46,003 nt of DNA from positions 1 through 46,003 of the forward strand of contig NZ_QWKG01000033.1 in assembly GCF_009911595.1 (NCBI RefSeq). The letters are read 5' to 3'. The position numbers and the translations under genes were made by a program. The DNA is from Colidextribacter sp. OB.20 (GTDB lineage: Bacteria; Bacillota; Clostridia; Oscillospirales; Oscillospiraceae). Positions 8,077 to 14,776 of the stretch are shown here, in pieces. Below the pieces are notes generated by a model. It was not told where the DNA came from and made no database searches. It was given only the letters and a program-made list of their open reading frames with translations. Numbering within the stretch: position 1 is the first letter of the stretch; each line of letters opens with the position of its first letter.

Positions 8077-8444
8077 TCAATATCATCCTCCTGCTATTTA
8101 GGGTGGGTTCTGTACGCTCATCCTGCTGTCAGTGTATCATTCAAAATGTTAAAAGGAAATCATAAATTATATTTTATTTTATCAATATAAACGTGTAATA
8201 ATTATTTTATTTGTAAATAGTAAATAAATAAAGCAAAGCTTTTTGTATATTTAATACAATATTTTAGGAATAATTCAGAAGAAAAGTTTTCCATTAAACA
8301 AAAAGACTGACGAGGCATACACGAAAAAGAAACAAGAGATATCTTGCTTCTTAATACACGATTATGTTAATATCATTACGGACTAGCCTTTACGTTTCTG
8401 ATTTATTCCGTCCACAGGATTTTTTATTTGATTGGAGGTATTCA
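8077..8444. promoter_or_regulatory. AT-rich divergent control region between the tct operon and lysR
   Basis: About 370 bp, very AT-rich compared with its neighbours. A perfect inverted repeat TTGTAT-5-ATACAA lies at 8243-8259 and also contains T-N11-A spacing, the usual form of a LysR-type regulator site. A minus-strand TATAAT at 8166-8171 is a possible -10 for the operon, though no good -35 is seen. The lysR ribosome site (GGAGG at 8434-8438) is clear. Confidence 0.55.
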
Positions 8445-9443
8445 ATGAATTTTGTTAACTTAAAATATTTTTTGACCGCAGCAGAGGAACTGAATATGAC
8501 GAAAGCCGCACAAAGGCTCTATATTTCCCCACAAAGTTTAAGCAACCATATTGCCCGAATGGAGCAGGAATTGAACATTCAGCTGTTCGAGCGAACACCT
8601 AAACTGCGCCTCACCTATGCAGGGGAGTGTACCGCCAAGATCGCGGCCCAGATGCTGAAGCTGAACAAGCAGATGCAGGTACAAATCAATGATATTATTA
8701 ACCAACGCAGAGGAAACTTAAACATCGGCCTTGTAACCCGCGCCCGCGGACGTATTCTGCTGCCTAAAATTTTGCCTGCCTATCATCGGATGAATCCGGA
8801 TGTAGAACTACATCTGGAAGTAGGCAGTTCGGATGTTTTGGCGGAGAAATTAAAGGAGGGCTCGCTGGATCTTATTTTTACTATGAAACAGGACACTGGG
8901 AACGGCTCTATCTGCGCGCAGGAGGTATACCGGGAGAACTTCTGTCTGATTGTATCTGAAAGCACCATGCGGCAGTTGTTTCCCGACAACACCAAAACAG
9001 TGGTCCGGGCCTTTGAACGCGGGGTTGATTTGTCCGCCTTTCGTATGGCGCCCTTCCTGTTGATGGAGCGGGGCGCGCCTGTCCGGATTCAGGCCGACCA
9101 ATTGTTCCTCTCCGTGGATTGGGAGCCCAATGTCATTTTGGAAAGTACCGACCTGGAGACGCTGCTGGCGCTGTGCTACGCGGGGATGGGGGTTACCTTT
9201 GCCCACGAACGAACCGCGCTGCACAGCTTCGCTAAAAACCTGGCCGGCGGTACCTCTGCGGTCCATGTGTTTCCCATTCTGGATGACGCATTCACTGGCC
9301 GTACGTTCCTGTGTTACCGGCGCTCTGAATATTTGAGTAAGGCGCTGCGAGAATTTATTACACTGACTATGGAAACATTCCATCAGCCAAAACCATTTTT
9401 TGAACATTTATTAACGGAAGGCGGAACTTACGATGCGCTATGA
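8445..9443 (+). CDS. LysR-family transcriptional regulator
   Basis: 332 codons from the ATG at 8445, which has GGAGG six bases upstream; the frame is open to 8364 but without a site. Residues 1-60 are a typical LysR winged HTH (NLKYFLTAAEELNMTKAAQRLYISPQSLSNHIARMEQELNIQLFER). The rest fits the periplasmic-binding-like effector domain (RGNLNIGLVTRARGRILLPKILPAYH onward). It is divergent from the tct/dehydrogenase/aldolase operon across a 368-bp AT-rich gap, so it most likely controls that operon in response to the imported acid or a metabolite. Its stop overlaps the start of the next gene by 11 bases, implying coupled translation. Confidence 0.93.
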   Translation: MNFVNLKYFLTAAEELNMTKAAQRLYISPQSLSNHIARMEQELNIQLFERTPKLRLTYAGECTAKIAAQMLKLNKQMQVQINDIINQRRGNLNIGLVTRARGRILLPKILPAYHRMNPDVELHLEVGSSDVLAEKLKEGSLDLIFTMKQDTGNGSICAQEVYRENFCLIVSESTMRQLFPDNTKTVVRAFERGVDLSAFRMAPFLLMERGAPVRIQADQLFLSVDWEPNVILESTDLETLLALCYAGMGVTFAHERTALHSFAKNLAGGTSAVHVFPILDDAFTGRTFLCYRRSEYLSKALREFITLTMETFHQPKPFFEHLLTEGGTYDAL

Positions 9444-10368
9444 GACAAAGGCAGGAATCTTTCAAACCGTGGACCAGTGGGCTCAAGTGCCCCCGCAGGA
9501 AATCAGCGGACCAATCGCTGGTGTTGGCAGGGACCAAGATGACCATATCTATGTGCTGACCCGCAGACGGCCTGCCATCTTAATCTTTGACCGAAAGGGG
9601 CAATGTCTAGAACGCTGGGACGACCAGGTCTTCGCACGCCCACACGGAATCCATGTTGTGAAAGGAAATGCTATCTATATCGTGGACGACGCAGGACATG
9701 CCGTTTATGAATTTCGTCCTGACCATACTTTACTTCGAGTCCTTGGAAATCGCGGAGTTCCATCTGATACCGGCTGCATAAACAAGGATTATAAAACAAT
9801 TACTCACAGCGGGCCGCCCTTTCATTATCCTACCGGGATCACATCAGACGAGGATGGCAGACTCTATGTATCGGACGGCTATGGAAATGCCAGGATTCAC
9901 TGCTTTTCCCCGGAGGGGAGGCTGGAGTTCAGTTGGGGAGAGCCTGGCACAGCACCGGGACAATTTCAGCTGCCCCACGGAATTTTTTATCACCAGGGAA
10001 TCATATATGTGGCAGACCGTCAGAATAACCGCGTTCAGCTCTTTGACCGCAGCGGCAGGCCACAAGGCTGCTGGACTAATTTCATCCGGCCTTCTGGTTT
10101 GTGTATGGGACCTGACAGCAATCTCTACGTTTCGGAATGCTGTCACCGAGCTGCCTTTGATGGTTGTCCCAGCCGTATTACCATCATAAATTCTCAGGGA
10201 CAGCTCGTGGACCGAATTGCGTTTGACCAAAAGGATGAGTCTGCTAAAGCATATCATACTGCTCATGGCGTTACTGTGGACAGTGAGGGCAGTATCTATA
10301 TCGGAGAAGTTGGTAAAGGATTTCCTGAAGGATACTCCGGTATGCGGAAACTCCAGCGGCTCAGTTGA
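9433..10368 (+). CDS. NHL-repeat six-bladed beta-propeller protein
   Basis: 311 codons; the start lies inside the end of lysR (ATG at 9433, lysR stop at 9441-9443), so translation is probably coupled. Repeating blades are visible: GVGRDQDDHIYVL, FARPHGIHVV..IYIVDD, HYPTGITSDEDGRLYVSDGYGNARI, QLPHGIFY..IYVADRQNNRVQLFD, RPSGLCMGPDSNLYVSE and TAHGVTVDSEGSIYIGE. These match NHL propellers such as peptidyl-hydroxyglycine lyase-like and SMP-30-like proteins. No signal peptide is seen, so it is likely cytoplasmic. Coupling to the regulator suggests a role in the same pathway, perhaps a lactonase or ligand-binding step. The catalytic residues cannot be assigned with confidence. Confidence 0.85.
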   Translation: MRYETKAGIFQTVDQWAQVPPQEISGPIAGVGRDQDDHIYVLTRRRPAILIFDRKGQCLERWDDQVFARPHGIHVVKGNAIYIVDDAGHAVYEFRPDHTLLRVLGNRGVPSDTGCINKDYKTITHSGPPFHYPTGITSDEDGRLYVSDGYGNARIHCFSPEGRLEFSWGEPGTAPGQFQLPHGIFYHQGIIYVADRQNNRVQLFDRSGRPQGCWTNFIRPSGLCMGPDSNLYVSECCHRAAFDGCPSRITIINSQGQLVDRIAFDQKDESAKAYHTAHGVTVDSEGSIYIGEVGKGFPEGYSGMRKLQRLS

Positions 10369-10409
10369 TTTTTGGCCATTTTGTCTATTCGCAGTTTTCT
10401 AGAATAAAA

Positions 10410-10445
10410 AGATAGAGCCAAGGTCCTATAACCTCGGCTCTATCT
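10410..10445 (-). terminator. Bidirectional terminator between the NHL gene and the tRNA operon
   Basis: Arms AGATAGAGCCAAGGT and ACCTCGGCTCTATCT pair at 14 of 15 positions with a 6-base loop. On the minus strand TTTTTATTCT follows, so it best terminates the tRNA transcript; on the plus strand it can also end the NHL gene mRNA. Confidence 0.8.
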
Positions 10446-10501
10446 CTGTTTCAATCGCAAATACATTTCTCACGACAAAGAGTGTTCGTATCTGCGCGTT
10501 T

Positions 10502-10577
10502 TGGTGACCCAGCGGAGATTCGAACTCCGGACACCCTGCTTAAAAGGCAGGTGCTCTGCCAACTGAGCTACTGGGTC
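10502..10577 (-). tRNA. tRNA-Lys(TTT)
   Basis: Full cloverleaf on the minus strand: GACCCAG acceptor paired with CTGGGTC, D-loop TAGCTCAGTTGG, anticodon loop CTTTTAA, and T-loop GTTCGAATC. CCA is encoded (complement of TGG at 10502-10504). Last tRNA of the operon. Confidence 0.97.
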
Positions 10578-10705
10578 GTGGCGATTGCGTTTTGAGGAGG
10601 CCAAGCTGCCCCAGGCGGCCCGTCAAATGCGGCTTTGCTGCCCTACGGATGCAACGCACCCCTTCGCGGACAAGCGGGCCGGGTTTGAAGCCTGTACCGA
10701 CGATG

Positions 10706-10779
10706 TGGCAGGGATGGCTGGACTCGAACCAGCGATGAGGGAGTCAAAGTCCCTTGCCTTGCCGCTTGGCTACACCCCT
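10706..10779 (-). tRNA. tRNA-Gln(TTG)
   Basis: Minus-strand cloverleaf with anticodon TTG in the loop CTTTGAC, T-loop GTTCGAGTC, and encoded CCA at 10706-10708. The acceptor AGGGGTG pairs with CATCCCT using one G-U pair. Confidence 0.96.
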
Positions 10780-10831
10780 GTGTTGAAAAGAGGGAAAGCC
10801 GGAGCAGAAGCTCCGGCCTTCCGCCTTCTTG

Positions 10832-10908
10832 TGGGGTGGGTAAAGGGGCTCGAACCCTCGACACCCGGAACCACAATCCGGTGCTCTGCCAGCTGAGCTA
10901 TACCCACC
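10832..10908 (-). tRNA. tRNA-His(GTG)
   Basis: Minus-strand cloverleaf with anticodon GTG in the loop TTGTGGT, T-loop GTTCGAGCC, and encoded CCA. The extra 5' G (position -1) opposite C73, diagnostic for tRNA-His, is encoded at 10908. Confidence 0.97.
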
Positions 10909-10920
10909 ATATCACTGACG

Positions 10921-10997
10921 TGGTACGCCTGAAGGGACTCGAACCCCCGGCCCGCTGCTTAGAAGGCAGCTGCTCTATCCACCTGAGCTACAGGCGC
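10921..10997 (-). tRNA. tRNA-Arg(TCT)
   Basis: Minus-strand cloverleaf with anticodon TCT in the loop CTTCTAA, acceptor GCGCCTG paired with CAGGCGT, T-loop GTTCGAGTC, and encoded CCA at 10921-10923. Confidence 0.97.
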
Positions 10998-11000
10998 GTC

Positions 11001-11074
11001 TGGAGCGGGTGATGGGAATCGAACCCACGCGACCAGCTTGGAAGGCTGGGATTCTACCATTGAACTACACCCGC
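11001..11074 (-). tRNA. tRNA-Gly(TCC)
   Basis: First tRNA of the operon. Minus-strand cloverleaf with anticodon TCC in the loop CTTCCAA, acceptor GCGGGTG/CACCCGC, T-loop GTTCGATTC, and encoded CCA at 11001-11003. Confidence 0.97.
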
Positions 11075-11106
11075 ATGGATGGTGTTCCTGTTACATCAGC
11101 CTTTTG

Positions 11107-11135
11107 ATATTATCACATTTCTTCCGGCCTGTCAA
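11107..11135 (-). promoter_or_regulatory. Promoter of the five-tRNA operon
   Basis: Minus strand: TTGACA (11130-11135), 17-base spacer, TAATAT (11107-11112). It lies about 30 bases upstream of tRNA-Gly, as expected for a strong SigA-type tRNA promoter. Confidence 0.85.
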
Positions 11136-11166
11136 TGCCTTTTTGCGCAAATTTTTCCCGGCGGGA

Positions 11167-11191
11167 GCGGGGCGGCTCGGGGCCGCCCCGC
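11167..11191 (-). terminator. GC hairpin after the DUF4261 gene
   Basis: Perfect 10-bp stem GCGGGGCGGC/GCCGCCCCGC with a 5-base loop, 4 bases beyond the stop codon. There is no T run, so termination efficiency is uncertain. Confidence 0.5.
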
Positions 11192-11195
11192 CGGA

Positions 11196-12035
11196 TCAAC
11201 CGCCGATAAAAAAGATGGTGTCTCCCTCCTGCTTGCTGACCACCTCTATCTCCTCGGTGAGGGGGATGAGGGCCATGTTCCGGTACAGCTGCTTCCCGGT
11301 GACCTGCCAGCTGGACATGGTGAACAGGTAGTTCAAGGTGTCCTCAACGGGCAGCTCCGGATCGAAGAATCCCAGCTCAGGCAGACCGAACTCCGCCAGC
11401 CCCTGTGTCTGTATGGTGGGCTTGTCCTCCTGGAGGCCCCGATAGAACCAGACCCACAGGGGAACGGGGAAATAGTCCGGGTCGTCCCGGCCCACCTCCT
11501 CCATCTGGGCACGTCGGGACAGGTAGTTTTCCTTGCTCACCAGCAGGGCGGTGTTGGTCACCGAGACCCCCACGGCCCCCTCCAGCTCCAGCAGGGCGGC
11601 GCACACCAGACTGAAGTCCCAGCAGGCCCGGCGCTTGCCCTCCAGGGTCTTTCCGCCTCCCTTCTGGGCCAAAACCCAGAAGGACTTGTGGTTACAGAAG
11701 GCCTCCTGCCTCTCCGGGCTGAGGAACAGGTTGTGCTGGGCCATGACGGCGATGTCCCGCTCCTCCTTAGGCACCGGCATGGGCAGGTAGGAGCACCAGA
11801 ACTCCAGTCCGTCCACCGTGACGGTAAAGGCGGGGACCTTGGGGTGGCTGCGGTCGATGCCGCTCACAGACCGCTCCCCAAAAGTCTTTCGCAGCTGTTC
11901 AATGGCCGGGCCGACGTTCTTCAGCACCCGGTCCATGAGCAGCAGGGCCATGGTGTCCTCCCTGGGGGGCTTGGGCCACTCGCTCTTCGGGGCGGGCTCC
12001 GGCGCTTTTTTCTTGAAGCGGTCAAACAGTCCCAT
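11196..12035 (-). CDS. DUF4261 domain protein
   Basis: 279 codons; ATG preceded by an AAGGAGATCATATT stretch (GGAG 7 bases upstream). N-terminal 25 residues are a charged linker (MGLFDRFKKKAPEPAPK). The body matches the DUF4261 pattern: an ALLLMDRVLKNVGPAIEQLR start, KVPAFTVTVDGLEFWCSYLPMPVP, AQHNLFLSPERQEAFCNHKSFWVL, then LELEGAVGVSVTNTALLVSKENYL and a C-terminal region with WVWFYRGLQ. The function of the family is unknown; members occur singly in many Firmicutes and Bacteroidetes genomes, sometimes beside polymorphic-toxin immunity genes. No signal peptide or membrane segment is seen. It appears monocistronic, between the tRNA operon and a repeat locus. Confidence 0.8.
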   Translation of the reverse strand: MGLFDRFKKKAPEPAPKSEWPKPPREDTMALLLMDRVLKNVGPAIEQLRKTFGERSVSGIDRSHPKVPAFTVTVDGLEFWCSYLPMPVPKEERDIAVMAQHNLFLSPERQEAFCNHKSFWVLAQKGGGKTLEGKRRACWDFSLVCAALLELEGAVGVSVTNTALLVSKENYLSRRAQMEEVGRDDPDYFPVPLWVWFYRGLQEDKPTIQTQGLAEFGLPELGFFDPELPVEDTLNYLFTMSSWQVTGKQLYRNMALIPLTEEIEVVSKQEGDTIFFIGG

Positions 12036-12057
12036 AATATGATCTCCTTGTTGTGGT

Positions 12058-12118
12058 GTAGGGGCCGACGAGTCGTCGGCCCGTGGTCAGATGGCGCGCC
12101 GGGGTCGTCGCGCCCTAC
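12058..12118. repeat. GTAGGG-ended modular repeat, locus 1
   Basis: Starts GTAGGGGCCGACGAG, ends TCGTCGCGCCCTAC; the ends are inverted copies of one another. It lies between the DUF4261 gene and pyrB. Same family as the repeats near 23.3, 28.3, 30.0, 33.3, 34.2 and 41.0 kb. Confidence 0.75.
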
Positions 12119-12129
12119 AACGCCTCCAA

Positions 12130-13191
12130 TTACCCCAGCGCCGAGTCGCAGAAGGCGCAGCAGTCCACGCCGCCGTTTTTCTTCACCAGGGGGGGCAGGT
12201 AGGGCTGGCTCTGGGTGATGCACCGGGGGTTGCGGCAGACAGGCTTTGTGCCAATCTCCACCGCCTGGGCGCGGTCCAGCCGGGGCTGGTTGGCCAGGTC
12301 GGCCAGCAGTGCCATCCGGGCGAACATGCCGTAGCGGGCCTGCTCAAAGTACACCGCCCGGGCGTCGTCGTCCACATCCACGGCGATCTCGTCCACCCGG
12401 GGCAGGGGGTGCATCACCAGCATGTGCTCCTTGGCCCGCTCCAGCTTCCGCCGGGTGAGGATATAGACCCCCTTACACCGCTCATACTCCAGCGGGTCCA
12501 CGAAGCGCTCCCGCTGGATGCGGGTCATATACAGCACATCCAGCTGGGGGATGACCGCCTCCAGGCCGGTGACCTCGGTAAAGCGCATGTTATTCTCCCG
12601 CATAAAGGTGCGCATGTAGTCGGGAATGGCCAGCTCCCGGGGGGAGATGAGGAAAAAGCAGACATTCTCAAACTTGGCCAGAGCCTTGATGAGGGAGTGG
12701 ACGGTCCGCCCGTTCTTCAGGTCGCCGCACAGACCTACCGAAAGCCCGTCCACTCCGCCCAGCAGGCGGGTGATGGTGGTCAGGTCGGCGGTGGTCTGGG
12801 TAGGATGCATATGTCCGCCGTCTCCGGCGTTGACCACCGGGACGTGGGAGTAAAGCGAGGCCGCCTTGGCCGCCCCCTCCCAGGGGGTGCGCATCACCAC
12901 CACGTCGGCGTAGCCGGAGACCATCTTGATGGTGTCCTTCAGCGTCTCCCCCTTGGACACCGAGGAGGAGTTGGGGTCGGCGAAGCCGAACACCGTTCCG
13001 CCCAGACGGAGCATGGCGGTCTGGAAGGAGAAGTTGGTGCGGGTGGAGGGCTCATAGAACAGGGAGGCCATCACCCTGCCCCGGCATGTATCCAGAAAGC
13101 CCTCCGGGGCGTCCATAATTTGGCTGGCCCGGGCATACAGATCGTCCCACTCCTGCCGGGACAGGTCCCCAAAGTCGATTAAATGACGCAT
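12130..13191 (-). CDS. pyrB: Aspartate carbamoyltransferase with C-terminal PyrI-like zinc tail
   Basis: 353 codons; catalyses carbamoyl phosphate plus aspartate to carbamoyl aspartate, the second step of pyrimidine synthesis. Carbamoyl phosphate motif FYEPSTRTNFSFQTA (residues about 45-59), SSVSKGETLKDT, the H-P-T-Q loop as HMHPTQTTADL, the GDLKNGRTVHSL motif, and MHPLPRVDEI are all intact. The last 35 residues (319-353) are extra: C319-x4-C324 and C345-x2-C348, with sequence around them (CRNPRCITQS) resembling the zinc domain of the regulatory chain PyrI (CPNSNCISH in E. coli). The allosteric nucleotide-binding domain of PyrI is absent. No other pyr gene is adjacent. Confidence 0.95.
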   Translation of the reverse strand: MRHLIDFGDLSRQEWDDLYARASQIMDAPEGFLDTCRGRVMASLFYEPSTRTNFSFQTAMLRLGGTVFGFADPNSSSVSKGETLKDTIKMVSGYADVVVMRTPWEGAAKAASLYSHVPVVNAGDGGHMHPTQTTADLTTITRLLGGVDGLSVGLCGDLKNGRTVHSLIKALAKFENVCFFLISPRELAIPDYMRTFMRENNMRFTEVTGLEAVIPQLDVLYMTRIQRERFVDPLEYERCKGVYILTRRKLERAKEHMLVMHPLPRVDEIAVDVDDDARAVYFEQARYGMFARMALLADLANQPRLDRAQAVEIGTKPVCRNPRCITQSQPYLPPLVKKNGGVDCCAFCDSALG

Positions 13192-13221
13192 TCCATCTTC
13201 CCCTTTTCCATTTCTTCCGCT

Positions 13222-13250
13222 ATCCTACCACAAAGCGCCCTGTTTAGCAA
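13222..13250 (-). promoter_or_regulatory. Probable pyrB promoter
   Basis: Minus strand TTGCTA (13245-13250), 17-base spacer, TAGGAT (13222-13227), about 31 bases upstream of the start codon. No PyrR-type attenuator fits in this short leader. Confidence 0.5.
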
Positions 13251-13304
13251 GCGAGAATATGGGACAAGGGAGCCGAATCTTAACAGAAACTTTAAATATT
13301 CTCC

Positions 13305-13333
13305 TTGAACGCCGGTGTGGGGTGTGCTATAAT
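13305..13333 (+). promoter_or_regulatory. Promoter of the Cys/His-repeat protein gene
   Basis: TTGAAC (13305-13310), 17-base spacer, TATAAT (13328-13333). This rules out the in-frame GTG at 13336 as a start, because it would lie before the expected transcript start. Confidence 0.8.
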
Positions 13334-13377
13334 ATGTGTATCACCCGCCCAAGGCGGACAGAAAGGAAGTTATTCCC

Positions 13378-13896
13378 ATGTTCCAGAGAAAGAGTCGGCT
13401 GCTCGCTGCCGCAATGTGCGCTGTTCTGGCGGCAATGCTGATTGTGCCCGTCTCTGCCCACGGACATCATGGCGGATGGGGCCGTCACAGCAGATACAGA
13501 CAGCAGGTTCAGACCAGCGTCACCGTCTGCCCTTATGAGGACTGCACCGAGGCCGGCCGCCACATCCACGACGGCTTGACCTACTGCGGCTACGGCCATG
13601 GCAGCGGCGTGTGCGACAACAACTGCCGGGCTCTGTGTCCCTTCGAGGACTGCGTAGTAGCGGGCCGGCACTACCACGACGGCGCGCCCTACTGCGGCTA
13701 TGACCACGCCGGCGGCTACTGCGACGGCGCCTGCCAGGCCCTGTGCCCCCTGGAGGACTGCCAGCTCACCGGCCGGCACACCCACGGCTATGCCACCTAC
13801 TGCGGCGCGCACCACGATTACGGCTATTGCGACGGGTCCTGCGCCGCCACGGCCACGGCTGTCTCCTACGGCTGCGGCCATCACGGAGGCTGCTGA
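13378..13896 (+). CDS. Secreted protein with three 36-residue Cys/His repeats
   Basis: 172 codons from the ATG at 13378, with GAAAGGAAG about 9 bases upstream. Residues 1-27 are a Sec signal peptide (basic start, hydrophobic core, VSA cleavage site). After a His/Gly/Arg-rich linker come three tandem repeats (51-86, 87-122, 123-155). Each has Cys at repeat positions 1, 6, 20, 29 and 33 and His at 12, 14 and 24, in the frame C-P-x-E-D-C ... GRHxH ... YCG ... C-D-x2-C. The protein ends GCGHHGGC. The invariant spacing suggests metal (zinc or copper) binding or a disulphide-bonded extracellular repeat. I do not recognise the family. It is transcribed alone, or with the next gene by read-through. 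Confidence 0.85.
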   Translation: MFQRKSRLLAAAMCAVLAAMLIVPVSAHGHHGGWGRHSRYRQQVQTSVTVCPYEDCTEAGRHIHDGLTYCGYGHGSGVCDNNCRALCPFEDCVVAGRHYHDGAPYCGYDHAGGYCDGACQALCPLEDCQLTGRHTHGYATYCGAHHDYGYCDGSCAATATAVSYGCGHHGGC

Positions 13897-13928
13897 CCGG
13901 GTACAATTTGGAAAATCACTGTATAAAC

Positions 13929-13974
13929 CCCCTCCATTTTCACACCCTAACAGGGAGAAATGGAGGGGTCTTTT
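13929..13974 (+). terminator. Terminator overlapping the ribosome site of the next gene
   Basis: An 11-bp stem (CCCCTCCATTT at 13929-13939, AAATGGAGGGG at 13958-13968) with an 18-base loop is followed by CTTTTG. The right arm contains the GGAGGGG ribosome site of the gene starting at 13973, so the same hairpin could terminate transcription or block translation of that gene. Confidence 0.6.
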
Positions 13975-14488
13975 GATCTGGTTCTGGAGCTTTGCGGCGT
14001 ACAGCTTCGCCGGTTTTCTGCTGGAGGCGGCCTTCGCGGCGGTGGTGGGGGGCCGGTCCGACCGGAAGGGACTGTGGGTGCTGCCGCTGTGCCCGGTGTA
14101 TGGGGCGGGGGCCTGTCTCATTTTGCTCCTAGCCGGCCGGGCGGCGGCCTGGCCCCCGGCGGTGTTCCTTCTGGGAGGGCTGGCGGCCACGGCGGTGGAG
14201 TACTGCGCCGCCCTGTATCATGAGAGGGTGCTGGGGGTGACCTTCTGGAGCTACGACGGCCTGCCCGGGAACCTCCAGGGAAAGGTCTGCCTGCCCTTCT
14301 CTCTGGCCTGGGGAGTGCTGTCCCTGGGGTTGGTCTACTGGCTGCACCCCCTGCTGGCCCCAGGGCTGGCCCATGTCCCCGCCCCGGTGAGCTGGCTGGC
14401 CCTGACCACTGTGCTCACCGACGGCCTGCTCACCGCCCTCCTGCTGCGGTGCAGCGGCGACACCGCCAGTCTGCGGTGGTACAGATAG
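13973..14488 (+). CDS. CmpB-like multi-pass membrane protein (putative ABC transporter type IV permease family)
   Basis: 171 codons from a TTG at 13973 with a GGAGG site 6 bases upstream; the frame is open further 5' but only as a shadow of the previous gene. The sequence begins at once with a membrane segment (WFWSFAAYSFAGFLLEAAF) and has about five segments in all. Family features: FAGFLLE near the start, RSDRKGLWVLPLCPVYGAGA, VEYCAALYHERVLGVTFWSYDGLPGNLQGKVCL (shown by its core WSYDGLPGNLQGKVC) and a C-terminal amphipathic tail. Many Clostridia have such proteins; despite the family name there is no ATPase partner here. The unusual start codon and hairpin at the ribosome site suggest low or controlled expression. 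Confidence 0.8.
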   Translation: MIWFWSFAAYSFAGFLLEAAFAAVVGGRSDRKGLWVLPLCPVYGAGACLILLLAGRAAAWPPAVFLLGGLAATAVEYCAALYHERVLGVTFWSYDGLPGNLQGKVCLPFSLAWGVLSLGLVYWLHPLLAPGLAHVPAPVSWLALTTVLTDGLLTALLLRCSGDTASLRWYR

Positions 14489-14493
14489 AGGAA

Positions 14494-14517
14494 ACCGCCG
14501 GCCAAATGGCCGGCGGT
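14494..14517. terminator. Bidirectional hairpin between convergent genes
   Basis: Perfect 10-bp stem ACCGCCGGCC/GGCCGGCGGT with loop AAAT, located between two convergent stop codons. The minus-strand side is followed by TTTCCTC. Confidence 0.65.
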
Positions 14518-14523
14518 CAGCGT

Positions 14524-14694
14524 TTACTCCTCGTAGTCGTCGTACTCGTCGATGTGGGCGGAATGCTGGAGCTTCCCCTTAGCGGTATCAACCAGCTCGG
14601 CGAGGCCGTCCCAGTAGGCGATAATGGCGCAAATAGCGGCGGCGGCGGCCAGAGACAGCGCCACAATCTTCAGAACCAAACGGGCAACTTTCAT
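14524..14694 (-). CDS. Small single-pass membrane protein, 56 aa
   Basis: 56 codons; ATG at 14694 with GGGAGG 8 bases upstream. Translation begins MKVARLVLKIVALSLAAAAA, a hydrophobic helix that continues to about residue 27 (ICAIIAYW), followed by a short polar region and an acidic end (DEYDDYEE). The layout (N-terminal anchor, acidic tail) is common among small envelope proteins of Clostridia, but no named family is recognised. A promoter and a terminator flank it, so it is a separate transcription unit. Codon use is like its neighbours. No function is claimed. Confidence 0.75.
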   Translation of the reverse strand: MKVARLVLKIVALSLAAAAAICAIIAYWDGLAELVDTAKGKLQHSAHIDEYDDYEE

Positions 14695-14727
14695 AACAGA
14701 TACCTCCCATACAGAATTGCTGCCTCT

Positions 14728-14756
14728 AGTTTACATGATTGCCAGAAAAAATACAA
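14728..14756 (-). promoter_or_regulatory. Promoter of the 56-aa membrane protein gene
   Basis: Minus strand TTGTAT (14751-14756), 17-base spacer, TAAACT (14728-14733), 34 bases upstream of the start codon. Confidence 0.55.
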
Positions 14757-14776
14757 TCGTTTTTCAGAAATTTTAT

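Noticed and set aside
10643-10876. 77-codon frame over the tRNA genes
   Set aside because: It runs through tRNA-Gln and tRNA-His, which are certain.
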